64,000 bases of DNA from Asterella californica. Taxonomy: Eukaryota > Streptophyta > Marchantiopsida > Marchantiales > Aytoniaceae. Below, one piece after another: positions 36,001 to 46,960 of this stretch (its first letter is position 1; each line of letters starts with the position of its first letter). Under the pieces are notes generated by a model that worked only from the letters and a program-made list of their open reading frames with translations, made no database searches and was not told the origin of the DNA. Location of the stretch: contig JAYKYS010000009.1 in NCBI GenBank assembly GCA_036924285.1, positions 7,502,001 through 7,566,000 of the forward strand. Direction: 5' to 3'. The position numbers were made by a program, and so were the translations under genes.

Positions 36001-36692
36001 GAAGATTCAAGTCCATCACTCCTTCGAACAATACCAAGCAGTTGATGTAAAAGGGGTGTTAAAATTATAATTTCTTTAGAATATTCTTTAACTGTGGGAG
36101 GGAGTTACGACTTCGGCCAGACATCTATGGACGTTTTATGCTAGCAACTCTGGAGATGCTAGCAGAAAGACATTTCGAGTATTTCTTAATTTTTTTATTC
36201 CATTTTGCTCGTGAGTTTTTGCAATATGTAAATCTACTATTCCAAGTAATGATTTTTGGTTTCAGAGAAAAAAATAAATTTTACTATCGTCTCATAAGGA
36301 CATCCCTCTGCGAACTACGGTGCCAAACAAAACTAGCCGATTATAAATTATGACTTTCTTCCTCTCGAACGGTTAGGAATAAAGCTAACCAACTGTAAAT
36401 TACAACTTTACTTCTCTCGAACGGTTGGAAATATTTCCGTTTAACTTCAAAGCCCTAATATGTTCATATTTTAGTCTAAGTACAGACAGACACTAAAAGA
36501 ATGATGAACTGCATACACAGTGATCTTAAACTTGACGTAATTCATTAAATCTAGTTCTCTTTTTTCAAACAAATTTGCTACCTTTGGCTACCATGTAAAT
36601 TCCCACAACGAGATAGCAAAGAGTACAAGAGTAATTATAAAGAAGGTTTTTGGCGTTGGTTCTTTCGGATCTTTCATGGTTGTTGGTATTAG
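33067..36692. other. AT-rich intergenic sequence
   Basis: No gene is recognised in 3.6 kb. Frames at 33137-33382 and 34253-34501 have no known domain. A diverged copy of a dispersed repeat lies at about 35700-35945 ('gttaggtgataaattaa', then 'gggttatgtttgga' and 'ggttatcattta'). Confidence 0.45.
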
Positions 36693-36985
36693 CTAGACTA
36701 ATATTCACCCTTGTATATACTTCACCTTTTTCCAAGTTTGGAAGAAGAGAATATTCACAAGTGGTTTAGTTTATTACTAATTTTTTCAATATCAACTAGA
36801 CTAATATTCACCCCTGCATATACTTCATCTTTTTCAAGTTCAGAAAAAGAGAATATCCACAGGTGGTTTAATTTATTACTTAACCCTTCTGAGACCAACT
36901 AGACTAATATTCACCCTTGCATATACTTCATCTTTTCCAAGTTCGGAAAAAGAGAATATGCACAGGTGGTTTAATTTATTACATA
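36693..36985 (+). repeat. Three tandem units, 103-bp period
   Basis: Units start at 36693, 36796 and 36899 with 'ctagactaatattcaccc'. Each continues through 'tatacttc', 'ccaagtt.(g/a)ga', 'agagaatat' and 'ggttta.tttatta'. The third unit runs on into the element described next. Confidence 0.8.
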
Positions 36986-37145
36986 ATCCATCCTCTCTAA
37001 TCCATCCTCTCTAAGGGATAGATAATAAATTATCCAATGATTAAATGAGTTCAACATGTTGTCTCAGTTATATTCTCAAAAGTACATCTTGACTCTCTCC
37101 ACTTTTGAGTTAAGTCGGGCTCCTCCAGCAACTGCAGGACCAGAT
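36986..37145 (+). repeat. Dispersed element, main body
   Basis: Together with the preceding unit this forms a copy of the roughly 215-bp element found in reverse orientation at 16380-16600. It shares 'ccaatgattaaatgag', 'tatattctcaaaagt' and 'cagcaactgcagga'. A 16-base tandem ('tccatcctctctaa') sits at 36985-37015. Confidence 0.65.
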
Positions 37146-39310
37146 GACATGCTATAATTAAAGAAACATTATTTTATCTTAAAATATAAGTATCATATAA
37201 TTCATATATCTTTTTTGATATCATAAAAAGAGCAAAAATTTTCTGAAGTCGAACGAGTAGACATATCACACTCACCGAATGATATATACCTTTAAGAAAA
37301 AGTATAATTTTATTAATTTTTATTAATAGTTTTACATAAATCACAAAATAAAATAAATAATTTTATATCTTAAATAATTTTAAGAATAAAAGTTACAGGT
37401 GATAAAATATAACGAATGAGTTCTTTTAAGAATATTATATTATTTTAAAATTTAAAATTTAAAATTAATTTGGAAATAAAAAAGAGACGTGGAAACATTT
37501 CTTGGCTCACACGTGTTACCAGCAAAATATAGAAGTTGTCCACCGAGATGGTTTTATTTTTCTTTTCGTTTCGGATCCAAAAAGAAGGATCTCATGGAGA
37601 GAAGCAGCCAGGTAGATTAGCAGAAACAACAAACACGATTATTCTTGTGTCAGGCCATTTTCTTGCGGATAGAATAAAACATATGCGTCATAATAACTAT
37701 TATTATTCTTGAAAGACGAATAAGAAAAATCAATTCAACCCATCTTTTGCTTCTCCTTGCTTGCCTTTTTTTTCCCCTTTCATCGTGGCGGGAGAAAAGT
37801 AGCAGATCAGCAGTCAATCGTAGCTTGTATGGCCATGAATGCTTTGAACTTTACAAGCTAAACCGTTGAGCCTTCTTCTGGACTCAGAACTCCTAGATAG
37901 TTGAAATAATTTAGCTTAAACCCCGAGTTTGAGTATAGAAGCATGAAAACCAATATACTTGTTTTCCTCCGGTGTATTTTGAGTATGATGAAAAGATTCT
38001 CTTTGTCAGTAATGAGTAGTTTGTTTCGATATGAATCATAACTTTTAAAGAAGGTGAATATCTTTAAGTTGATTCCTTATTTACAAATTCTAAGTTGAGA
38101 TGAAAACGTAAAAAAGCAAACCCGCAGAATAAAGTCTTCTGCGTCACCCAGAGCACTTGATCGGTGCCCAAGGGGTTTAGCCTATAGTCTTATAAGGAAA
38201 AAGATCGTGCGTTCAATCTTTTGTGGGCACGGTTAGAGATACATGCTACTAGAAATTATTAATGAAGTTTCTGGTCCGAGTTCCGCTGTGATGGATTCAC
38301 ATGGTCAGTCTCATGGACCAAGAGACAAGTAATACCATTCATCATTTACCATTTAATCATACTATGGCTTTCACGATTTCTTTCTGGAATGTGGTGGTCT
38401 TGTCTGTTCTTCTGAGTCTCGACTCGTACTCATCAACTATATGGAATCTAAACATTGATAGCAAACGCCGGATCTCGCAATCCGGCTTCCGTATTGTCGT
38501 TCCGCAAGTGGAGTGCGCGTCGACTTTCGGCAGATAATATGAAGATGCTTTGAGTTACCACTATAACAGGGCCACTCAAACTTAGCTTTTACTCAACTCC
38601 TGTAAAACTTTTTACAGGTTTCTGCTGAAAATTTACTGTCATTAGTTAGACGTATGTAATTTTTTGCCCGAAAATGGGATCTCTGACAAAGCTTGCCATT
38701 CTGGATTTACGTCTTCTCATATTAAGTTGGGACCGGTCATTTCTTATCACTATATAGAGGTTATCATTAAGAAAGTTCCATTTTTAGGGTTTTAATATTA
38801 ATATATACAACTTGTTGCCTTCTAGTTTGGAATAAAACATGAGATGAATGTAGAACTGCTTCAATCTACTTTAGATAAGTTTTTCCTCCCTAAATGTAAC
38901 TGAAAGTCTTTTAATCTTGAATAAAGTCCTTCACTTCAAAATATCCTTATCATTCAGTGACACATACAAAGAAGAACAATTTAAAAACTCTGTATCATTA
39001 TACACAATAAAGAGATTATCCCTATAATATCACAGGCCCAAGTCGGGATCACATTTTTTTATCAACTATAAACAGGCTATCACTATATGTGGGATCACTT
39101 TACGCAAATAGTTCTATTGGAACAAGAATAAACGTGTAAATGGAATAAGGACCAGTAAACGAACACATATATAGATATGCCGGATGACTTGCAAGTCATG
39201 GTAAATATTGAGAATTACCAAGGGTTTATTACATATGAAGTCTATCTACGTAACAACAATCTGGCCTTGTCGTAGATGTGGCCAACGGAGTGTCTGAACG
39301 GACGGACGGA
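37146..39310. other. AT-rich intergenic sequence
   Basis: No gene is seen. At 38163-38230 a 7-bp stem ('gtgccca'/'tgggcac') encloses a weak tRNA-like pattern. It lacks proper arms and is not called a tRNA. Confidence 0.45.
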
Positions 39311-40871
39311 TAGTTGGTCATTCTTGAGCTAGCGCTCGATCAAATGGATACGTACTTTCCCACCAGCCCAGAATCGAAGCTAAAAGCTGTTTTGTTCGAC
39401 GAAGCTTCAGAAACGTCAGAACGGAGCTAGAATGGAATGGTATGGTGTGGGGAACTTATCGTACGGTCCAGCACAGCCAAGCCACAACTGTTGCATGGAT
39501 GCTGGATGGATGGACGGATGGATGGGACTGAGGATTGAAGCTCTAGAACCGATCGAAGACTCTGAAGGTGCCGGTAGCTAGCTAAAATAGCTAGTTCGGC
39601 AGGCTGGGCTGGCTTCAAGGAACAGACAGCTCAAGAGTCTGGATCGTCTGAGAGAGAGTCGCGCGACGCGGTCGTGTCTAGAGTGATGGCGACCGACGTT
39701 CGGGCGAGTCGCTGGGGGAGCTCGCATTAGAATGTTCGCCGTGGACATGCACGTGGGAGGCGTGTCTGACTCGCCTCGTGCTGACTTCACTGGATCGACT
39801 GCTGTGACGGCGGGGAGAGCGACTTCCGCGTCTTCTCCTCCTTCGTCTGCGGCCTTTACGACGTCTGCGGCGAGCGCTGTGGATACCGGCAGATGATCGC
39901 GACCGAACTGAGCTGTGCTTGCGGCCGCGTCTTCTTCTTCTTCGGCGTCTTCGCCTGCGTCGCCTGGTGGTGGCGATACCACCGGACAAAGTAGATCCGG
40001 TCCTGCGTCTGCCGCCGCGGCGTCGTCGTCTTCTTCTTCTCTTCTTCTTCTTTTTGCCTCCTCGTCTCCTTCTCCGTCTGCGCAGATTATCAATTTTAAA
40101 CTCGGGGCTGAGTTTGAAAGTGTTGCCGGACTTGATCAGCTTTCCCGTCTTGGCCAATTTTGAAAGCGTGGAGCCCACAATCTTCTTATAGTTGGGTCCG
40201 AGAGTGGGTCCCACTTTCTGCTCGATGCTCTTGCGAATGGCGATCGCACTCGATCCTCCCCTCTGCTTCAAGCTCGAGATGGCATCGTGTATCAGGTTCG
40301 CGTACGTCGGATGCTCCAATCCCTTTCCTCTAGCCCTGGGCCCTGAGGGTTCCCCTTCCAGATCTAGAGGATCGGCCATTTTATATATGCCTGCTTTCTT
40401 CGTCTCTTCTCAGATCAGATCGATGATTTCTCTTCTTCTCCTGCTTCTGTTATTCTGCGCTTGGTTCCTTGGTTATTGACTAGGCAACTGCGTAGCTCCT
40501 ACGTACGACGCAGTCGTGACCGCACGCACGCAGGGGCCGAAGAACTCAAGTGGTGGACACCTCCATCCTTTGCCTTTGGAGGGGCGATCCTCCTTTCCCC
40601 GAAACCCCGTCCGAATTATGAAAGTGCTGAGCTGAATTTCGGTGGGATTAGAGTCGGAGCGCCTGGGGGGAGGAAGAGTCGTCACCGGTCCCATTCGTCC
40701 GTGCCACGGGACATGGAACGCTTTGCGCCTGCTCGTTGTCTGCTGCCTGCCTCCTCGAGTAGCCCTTCGCCGCTCTCCACTCAGCCGTTGGATCCCATGG
40801 TTTCGTTAGGATTGCTGTCGTGGATAGCTATCCGACGGTCGAGAGGCGAGATAGGTGGAAGAATGTTTTAA
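39311..40871. repeat. Segmental duplication, copy B
   Basis: The partner of 23083-24560, in the same orientation and about 16 kb away. It carries the second Arg-rich H1 gene with matching flanks on both sides. Confidence 0.85.
39678..40379 (-). CDS. Linker histone H1 with arginine-rich protamine-like tail, copy B
   Basis: The product is a 233-residue intronless paralogue of copy A, same strand. The H15 globular domain (about residues 22-90) differs from copy A at a single residue (Ser for Asn in 'IRKSIEQKVG'). The tail differs more: four extra residues in the first Arg block, Gly for Arg after 'STLS', and a different end ('HGEHSNASSPSDSPERRSPSL'). The long Arg run and the His-rich segment are kept. 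Conservation of the domain and of the overall tail composition suggests both copies are used. As for copy A, processing to a sperm protamine is the likely role, by analogy with liverwort male-germline H1 proteins. The GA-rich upstream stretch is also shared. Confidence 0.85.
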   Translation of the reverse strand: MADPLDLEGEPSGPRARGKGLEHPTYANLIHDAISSLKQRGGSSAIAIRKSIEQKVGPTLGPNYKKIVGSTLSKLAKTGKLIKSGNTFKLSPEFKIDNLRRRRRRRGGKKKKKRRRRRRRRGGRRRTGSTLSGGIATTRRRRRRRRRRRRRGRKHSSVRSRSSAGIHSARRRRRKGRRRRRRRRGSRSPRRHSSRSSEVSTRRVRHASHVHVHGEHSNASSPSDSPERRSPSL

Positions 40872-41741
40872 TAGTCCTGTCTGAACCGGGAACTTTTGTG
40901 CACGGTGCTCACTCGAGTAAATTAGGGTAGAGAACTCCGTTATGCAGATACTCGCAAATACTGTGAAGCAAACACCGTTAACCACTTAGGAGTTTTTACC
41001 AGCTCGTACCTCTTTTATTTTACAGTGTTTAATCTTCTTCAACCTAATCGGAGGTGTCAATGTTACAAAGATATATTATCAGATGGGTGATGGAGAAAAA
41101 ACCAGAACTTTTTGGCGGTTAGTTTTTCCGCTTTGGATTGCAATTCTGAAATGAGAATAGAATCTCTTGATTGATAATTTTTTATCTCTTTCATCTGTAA
41201 TGATTACTCTGACGATTATATTTCTTTATGCAAAAAGGAATAGACAAACTGAATAAAAACTCAATAAAAAGATACCTGTGGTATTTTTCTATGAGCATCT
41301 CCGCAAGTGCTCGCAAGAAACACATGCTAAAGTCCAATTGAAGTAGTAACTCCTTTCGTGGGGTCCAAAATCTTTCAAAAAGATCCTAACATTGACACCC
41401 CTCATAAACTAGAATTAACCAGTTATTTCTAAATAATATATCCTAAATTTGATAATTATAAATAGATTACATAAAATCCATATAATCACCGCTGGCTAAA
41501 AGACTCTACGTCGTGATGACCCTCATGACCCTCAATCTCCACTTCGCACGTGACCTTATCTATCATAAACCATTCCATCGAGATTACATTAAAAATCACA
41601 TTAAACCTCGCATAAAGTAACCTCTATTCATATTCTTTTCTGAAAATAGATGTTTTCAATTGAGAAGAAGTTGCCTGCATTCTCACATACATACTACTAA
41701 CGCATACATATTAACCTCTTCCAAGTTCCAAAGAGAAGAAT
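40872..41741. other. Intergenic sequence
   Basis: No gene is recognised. The end (from about 41690) carries the start of a short dispersed element ('acatattaacctcttccaag'). Confidence 0.45.
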
Positions 41742-41921
41742 ATACACAGTCTTTTAATTTATTACTTAACTTTTCTGTAATAAATTAAATTATTAATGAA
41801 TAAATGAGACTGAGCATGCTACTGCGTTTAATACACAGTTTTTTGATTTATTAGTTAACTTTTCTGTAACAAATTAAATTATTAATGTAATAAATGAGAC
41901 TGAGCATGCTACTGCAGTTAA
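41742..41921. repeat. Tandem duplication, 89-bp period
   Basis: Two units start with 'atacacagt' at 41742 and 41831 and end in 'gactgagcatgctactgc'. They share 'ttaacttttctgtaa' and 'aaattaaattattaatg'. They derive from the body of the dispersed element also seen at 36693-37145. Confidence 0.75.
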
Positions 41922-42244
41922 TATGCTAAGAGGCACGCTTGAAAGTACTGCATTTATGATTCAAAAAACATGTATTTTATGTTGTTCACCAGAGATAGCT
42001 GATACCTAAAAATTCAACGAGAACAGGTAGACAAAAGCCAAGCTTCAATAATAAAATATCTAAATACTGAATACTTCAAGAGATTTCTTCAACCCCTGTG
42101 TCTGAAGAGCTTCATATTCTAACTGATAAATCAAAGTTAATTTCTTTTTTCTCCACCCCTCCCCACGTTCGGAGCTCCTATCCGGACTTTGAATTTATTT
42201 CCAGGGTTTACGTCCTCTTCCAAACGTTTTTGCACAAAATTATG

Positions 42245-42880
42245 CTTTGGATGCATATTTATTCAGAGCACTTGTATATTCACCTTTTCCATCGAAATTT
42301 AATATTTAACCTTTTCGACAAGAAAGATTAGGTATTAAATTAACATCACAATATATTAACGTGTTATCGATTGTAGACTCACAGACTTGTACTTTCTGAA
42401 GTGCGGCATTGAAGACAATACTTATGGGTTATCTCTTACTCTTTCCTTGTTTCGAAATATAGATAACAGATAATATTTATAAAATATTTTAATTCTTTAT
42501 ATCTAGTTAGTATATATCTTTTACTTAATATATATATTCTCGATATCATTAAGCAATCAAAAGTTCCAGGAGTTCATCCAGCATGCATATTAGAGCATGT
42601 CAGATCAGAGCACCTGTATATTTACCTCCTCCATCGGAAGAGTTAGGTATTAAATTAACATCACAGTATATAGACAAATTAAGGTCTGTGCACTCCTGCA
42701 CTTGTACCTTCTGAAGCGCGCCATTGACAACATACTTATGGGTTATCTCCTGCTCCTCCCGTGTTTCCAGGCATAGGTAACAGATAATACTTATAAAATA
42801 CTTTAATTCTTTATATCTAGTTAGTATATGTTTTTAACTTAACACTTATATATATTCCCGGAGTTCATACAACATGCATA
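42245..42880. repeat. Two tandem copies of a dispersed element of about 300 bp
   Basis: Copies at about 42245-42595 and 42600-42880 share 'taggtattaaattaacatca', 'cttctgaag.gcg', 'acttatgggttatctc', 'ctttaattctttatatctag' (with 'tt' first in copy 1) and an ending near 'catgcatat'. A third copy is at 13130-13490. None has coding capacity. Confidence 0.7.
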
Positions 42881-43582
42881 TCTCTGTAAATGGCCCGTTC
42901 GCATCAAATATTTCCCGCACCCAAACGCTCTCTACCACCACCGGAACCAGTCGCACAACGATATTTTCCACCGAAAGTTACGGTTGTCTACTTCCTCGGC
43001 CTGCCGCAAGAGTCCATCAGCATGCATATTATTCACATCAACTCAATGATTTTACTATAAGATTTCATTCACAAAATAACAAGGTTTTTAAGATCGACCG
43101 TACCCTCCGGACATTAAAGATATTAATTTCAAGAATGAAACGAAAACGAACAGGTTTTGTGTACTTTGTCCTTTTCCTATTCCCTCAAATCTCTATAACT
43201 GCAGTTGCGTTCAAGTTTTGGAGTCCAGCTTTGGTTAGTAGTTTAACCTGTTTCCTTTTCTGAAGTAGATAGGCGGAGGGCATTTGCTGTTAACCATAAC
43301 CAGAAACATCTTTTGACACTGGCTACCGCACAACACTGTCTAGAGTGATGTCCAAGATTTAAGTTCAACAACCGAACTTTTAGACAACGCTCAATCTTCG
43401 ATCGTCTGTTGCTCGCGGAACTGAGGACAGTCATTCCATTCAGGTAATACATACCTCGTCGGTATTCATTTATGAACGGAAACAGTCGCAGGAAACAGGA
43501 TCTGTAGAACTGATAAGACCAACAGTGCTGAAACTCTGTTGTTTATTTTGAAGCCCATACTGTACAGAGTTGGGATGAACTT
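42881..43582. other. Intergenic or 3' flank of the acetyltransferase gene
   Basis: The 129-codon plus frame at 42874-43263 shows no known domain. The part next to 43583 is probably the 3' untranslated region of the GNAT gene. Confidence 0.4.
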
Positions 43583-46500
43583 CTACTCTGGCCTTCTAAC
43601 GAACAACTCCTTGTCTTGTAATTTCTCCCGGTCGAATAATTTCACATCTCGTTCATCTCCTTCTCCTCGATAAGCCATCAGCCTATACTTTTTATCAGAC
43701 CTGCCAGACATGCCTTGTGGTGAGCTCATTCTCGGAACACAAAGTAGTACTATAGACTGATTACCTACTTCAACGTAAAGAAGCTGGACTTCAGAGCTGG
43801 TGAAACTGTAGTTGGTGTTAGTGGTGTTAGATTCATCCGACGCAGGTTTAAATCTATAATGTGAATCAACGAATGTAAATGGATGAGAATATATATTCAT
43901 ACGTCGAGAATGGTAGATTTGATCAAGGACCACGCTCTAGCACACAGGTAACCCACAGGTAACCCGCAAGTAACCCGGCGAAATACATAGTAAGTAGCAA
44001 ATAGGGTCCGAACGTGGGGTAACTTGCTATGTGGAGTTAGCCAGTTATTTTGTGTAGTGGGAATGTGTAGCGGGAAGCACATTTCCAGAAGAGGTTCCCC
44101 TTGGTATAGAGTGCATGTAGCTGACATATAAAGTGTGTAATGGTGCAAGATGATCGATCCTAATGCAGAACTGAGAAAACTGGAGCTGAACACAACGAAA
44201 GTGAAATAAGTGAAGAGCGTCGGTGGCGAACAGTGAATGGGATAGCCAAAACGCAAAGAAGAGAGTTAGTTAAAATGAGTTCAAGAGCAATGGTTTAGCG
44301 AGTGAAATCAGCGTGCAGAAGAGTAGAGGAAGAACTTTTGCCACTGGGTCACTGATGCATGTACGTAGTGAGTAGGTGTACACTCAAGACCTAATTACCA
44401 CAAATACACTCGGAGCATGCAGCACAACACTCTCCCGATGCATGCACCTCATATGGATTAGAATATATAATGGTACACGCAGACTTAGGTAACCCCTAAA
44501 TACTTTTGAACCCATTCAAGTACAAAGTGAGTAACAAAAAGTGGTGAACATGTATGCTAACTTGGTTTGAGAAGTTAGCGAATCTATATACCCGAGGTCG
44601 GACCTAAGGGGAATTGTGTAGGGAAAACTCATTTCCAAGACGGTACCCCCAGGTTGCGAAGTGCAGGAGAGATGGCTAGTACAATACGCGATGCCTAACG
44701 ATCTGTGCGAGAGAGCAACTATAAAAACGCAAAGTGCATGCGTCGTCTAGATAATACATACAGAAAACAATATGCATCGTCTGGAGAAACAATCATGAAG
44801 CAAACAGGAATAACCGAACCAGCATTCGCAACACCATACTGTCAACTATGAAGAAGGTTAGAGGCAGTTCTGTCAACAAAGGTCCCGGACACGGTTGTAG
44901 GTAATAAGTAGGTGTACACTGAAAACACCTAACTAAACTATGGAGAGAATATATAATGGCACACGGGTAAAGCAGTTTTCGGAGAAAACAGTAACTTCCC
45001 CGCACACTTAGTTAAACTGCAAACAGTTTTGAATGTTCGGAAACCACGTAGAATATCAACCACAGTTTAATATCCCACATTCTCTACGATAATAACGATT
45101 CTCTACGGTGCTTTGGTAAAAAACCGAAGCAAGATAATAAGTTTAATTCCTAGGAGAGAAAACATTCGGAGTTTCGCTGTTGAAACGCTTTCAGCTATCG
45201 TGACTCATTGAAGTCGGAAGAAAACTTTACCTGAATCCTATCATCCAAAAGAATCGCCGAGCTATAGGTGGGGCGAAAACAGCATAGCCAGATGGTCCAC
45301 CGGTATTCTTCATGTTCTGTGCAAACAAATAACTTGTCAGTCTCATGCACTTGTCATGTTGGCCAAAGGTTTTGATTGGTTTCTGCTTCAGTTTGACGTG
45401 GACGTAATGCCGGACTGACTAGTGCAGTAATCGTCAGGCCACATACCACAACAGGTCAAGTGCAGGACATATCAGCGAGGTGTTCCAGCAGGCCACTTCC
45501 TCTAACAAGTTTCTCCCCGTGCAGAAAGTTCGGGCTTTCGGAAATGGATAGCACACATACCTCAACGAGCTTTTTCACTATTCGACGACCGATGCCCCTA
45601 CGTTGATAGGCAGGGTCGACCGCTACATCACAAATACTTGCCTGCCAGCCAGCCAGTTTTAACAGACAGAAGGATATGCGTAGACAGTTGGTCAAAACAT
45701 TTACAATCCCCGGTAAATGTTCAGGATACAACATTCGCGAGGGGTGCGAAACTGCACTAGATAACAATGATAACTTACGATGAAAGTCCCATCGGAGATC
45801 GCCCTTCCGACCCCTGCCAACCCAATATAAAACCCCGTGTAAGAAGTATGGGTCAAAATTCTATTCCGTCTATGAAGTATGCCTGTAGTGATAAGCGACT
45901 AGTACACCAGCAGTTTTCATCACAAAAGATCGACCGAGTCTTACATAAACACAACAAAATGTAACAGAAGGGCTCTGTAACTAAACTATCCAGGAACAGG
46001 ATCCTCGACCTGGTGATGTTGCTGTGCCCACTTGACATCCCATCACCGACTCTGAACCAGCGTATACACATCAGCTAGCTGACTATCGGACTCAAATTCC
46101 GTAACCATTTTAGGGTGTCCTTGTAATCGCTCAACCTACAAAGAACTGCGCGCATTCATTCATCCATGGATATGATATGAAGAGGGGTCTACCCACTGTC
46201 TTCAGACGCCTAACGACGCCTGACGACGAAGCTTCGTCAACGTCGGCCAGTACAACGACAAACTGGAAAGGAAAAAGGAAGTGAAACACAAATCAGTAAA
46301 GAAACAAAACAGAAAATAATCATCATGGGCGATCATCATCATAAATTATTCAATCAAAAGTAGAGGGAACTGCCGTCTGTATGACCTGTTCAGACTTAGA
46401 TAGACTCCATACTTACTTCCGCGGACTGAACGAGGCAAGCAATCGTTTTCCTTACACGGCCGCAAAGTTTTTTAGTCGTTTTCAGTCCATGGAAGTGAAT

Positions 46501-46695
46501 AAATTAATCCGGTGAGGTGAGATGGGGTACGAGGAAGGGAGCTTACTGCAAAGCTATAACGCAGGGCTTTGAGAATCTTCTTCGGATCTCTCCTGACATT
46601 GAGAGTGGTGGCCCAAAGCTCGCTTAGCTGATACTCGGTAAGCCAACGAACGGCAAGCAGATGAGAAACTCGGTATTCGGTGCAACTGTTCCTGA
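43583..46695 (-). CDS. GNAT-family N-acetyltransferase, probably plastid type; 5' end unresolved
   Basis: This encodes an acetyl-CoA-dependent GCN5-related N-acetyltransferase. Exons joined in phase on the minus strand are 46695-46547, 46262-46193, 45813-45779, 45641-45561, 45316-45231 and 43700-43583. The deduced order is 'WATTLNVRRDPKKILKALRY', 'VGVGRAISDGTFIASICDVA', then the acetyl-CoA loop 'QRRGIGRRIVKKLVE', 'GGPSGYAVFAPPIARRFFW' and 'GFRSDKKYRLMAYRGEG', ending 39 residues into the last exon. 'RAISD' and 'CDVAVDPAYQRRGIG' are typical of plant plastid GNATs that acetylate proteins. The last intron (about 1.5 kb) is filled by a diverged repeat. Frames at 46960-46785 or 47211-46987 could encode the N terminus or transit peptide, but the splice phase to 46695 does not fit. 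One donor (GTAGAC at 46192) is non-ideal. Confidence 0.8.
43935..45010. repeat. Diverged tandem duplication inside the GNAT intron
   Basis: Two blocks, about 43935-44480 and 44481-45010, share ordered words: 'gtaaccc', 'cta.cttgg/gtggagttag', 'tgtgtag.g.gaa', 'catttcca', 'gtaggtgtacact' and 'gaatatataatgg.acacg'. The period is roughly 550 bp and divergence is high. No coding potential. Confidence 0.5.
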
Positions 46696-46784
46696 CTGTC
46701 AATAGTTCGAGATGCACAAAAACTTTCGACATGTTATGCACATTCCAATAATTCATTCACTTTCCGCATGAGTATATAACTACC

Positions 46785-46960
46785 TGAACAGGATCTACAT
46801 CCAAGAAACTGGAGCTGTAGATAAATGGCCGAGGAAGAAGACATGGCCATATCGACTTCTCAGACACAAAGTCCGGCTTTTGTGTAGATTCTTCGATAGC
46901 AAAGCACGTCAGCAACTTCCCACGGTTCGTCCCTGCAGAATCCCATTTCATCTGGCACAT
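46785..46960 (-). other. Possible 5' exon of the GNAT gene
   Basis: An ATG-started stretch encodes about 58 residues up to 'SSFLDVDPVQ', followed by a GTAGTT donor. It lies just upstream of the first secure GNAT exon. The splice phase (0) does not match the next exon, which needs one preceding base, so the join is unproven. Confidence 0.3.

Noticed and set aside
38163..38230. tRNA-like pattern with a 7-bp acceptor-type stem
   Set aside because: D and anticodon arms do not form and the B box is poor.
43583..43933. A 116-codon minus frame that could be a separate small gene
   Set aside because: Only its last 118 bases look coding, and these join in phase to the GNAT exon at 45231.
46386..46460. 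A possible 9-base GNAT microexon with good splice sites
   Set aside because: Direct joining of 46547 to 46262 keeps the phase and the family pattern, so the microexon is not needed.
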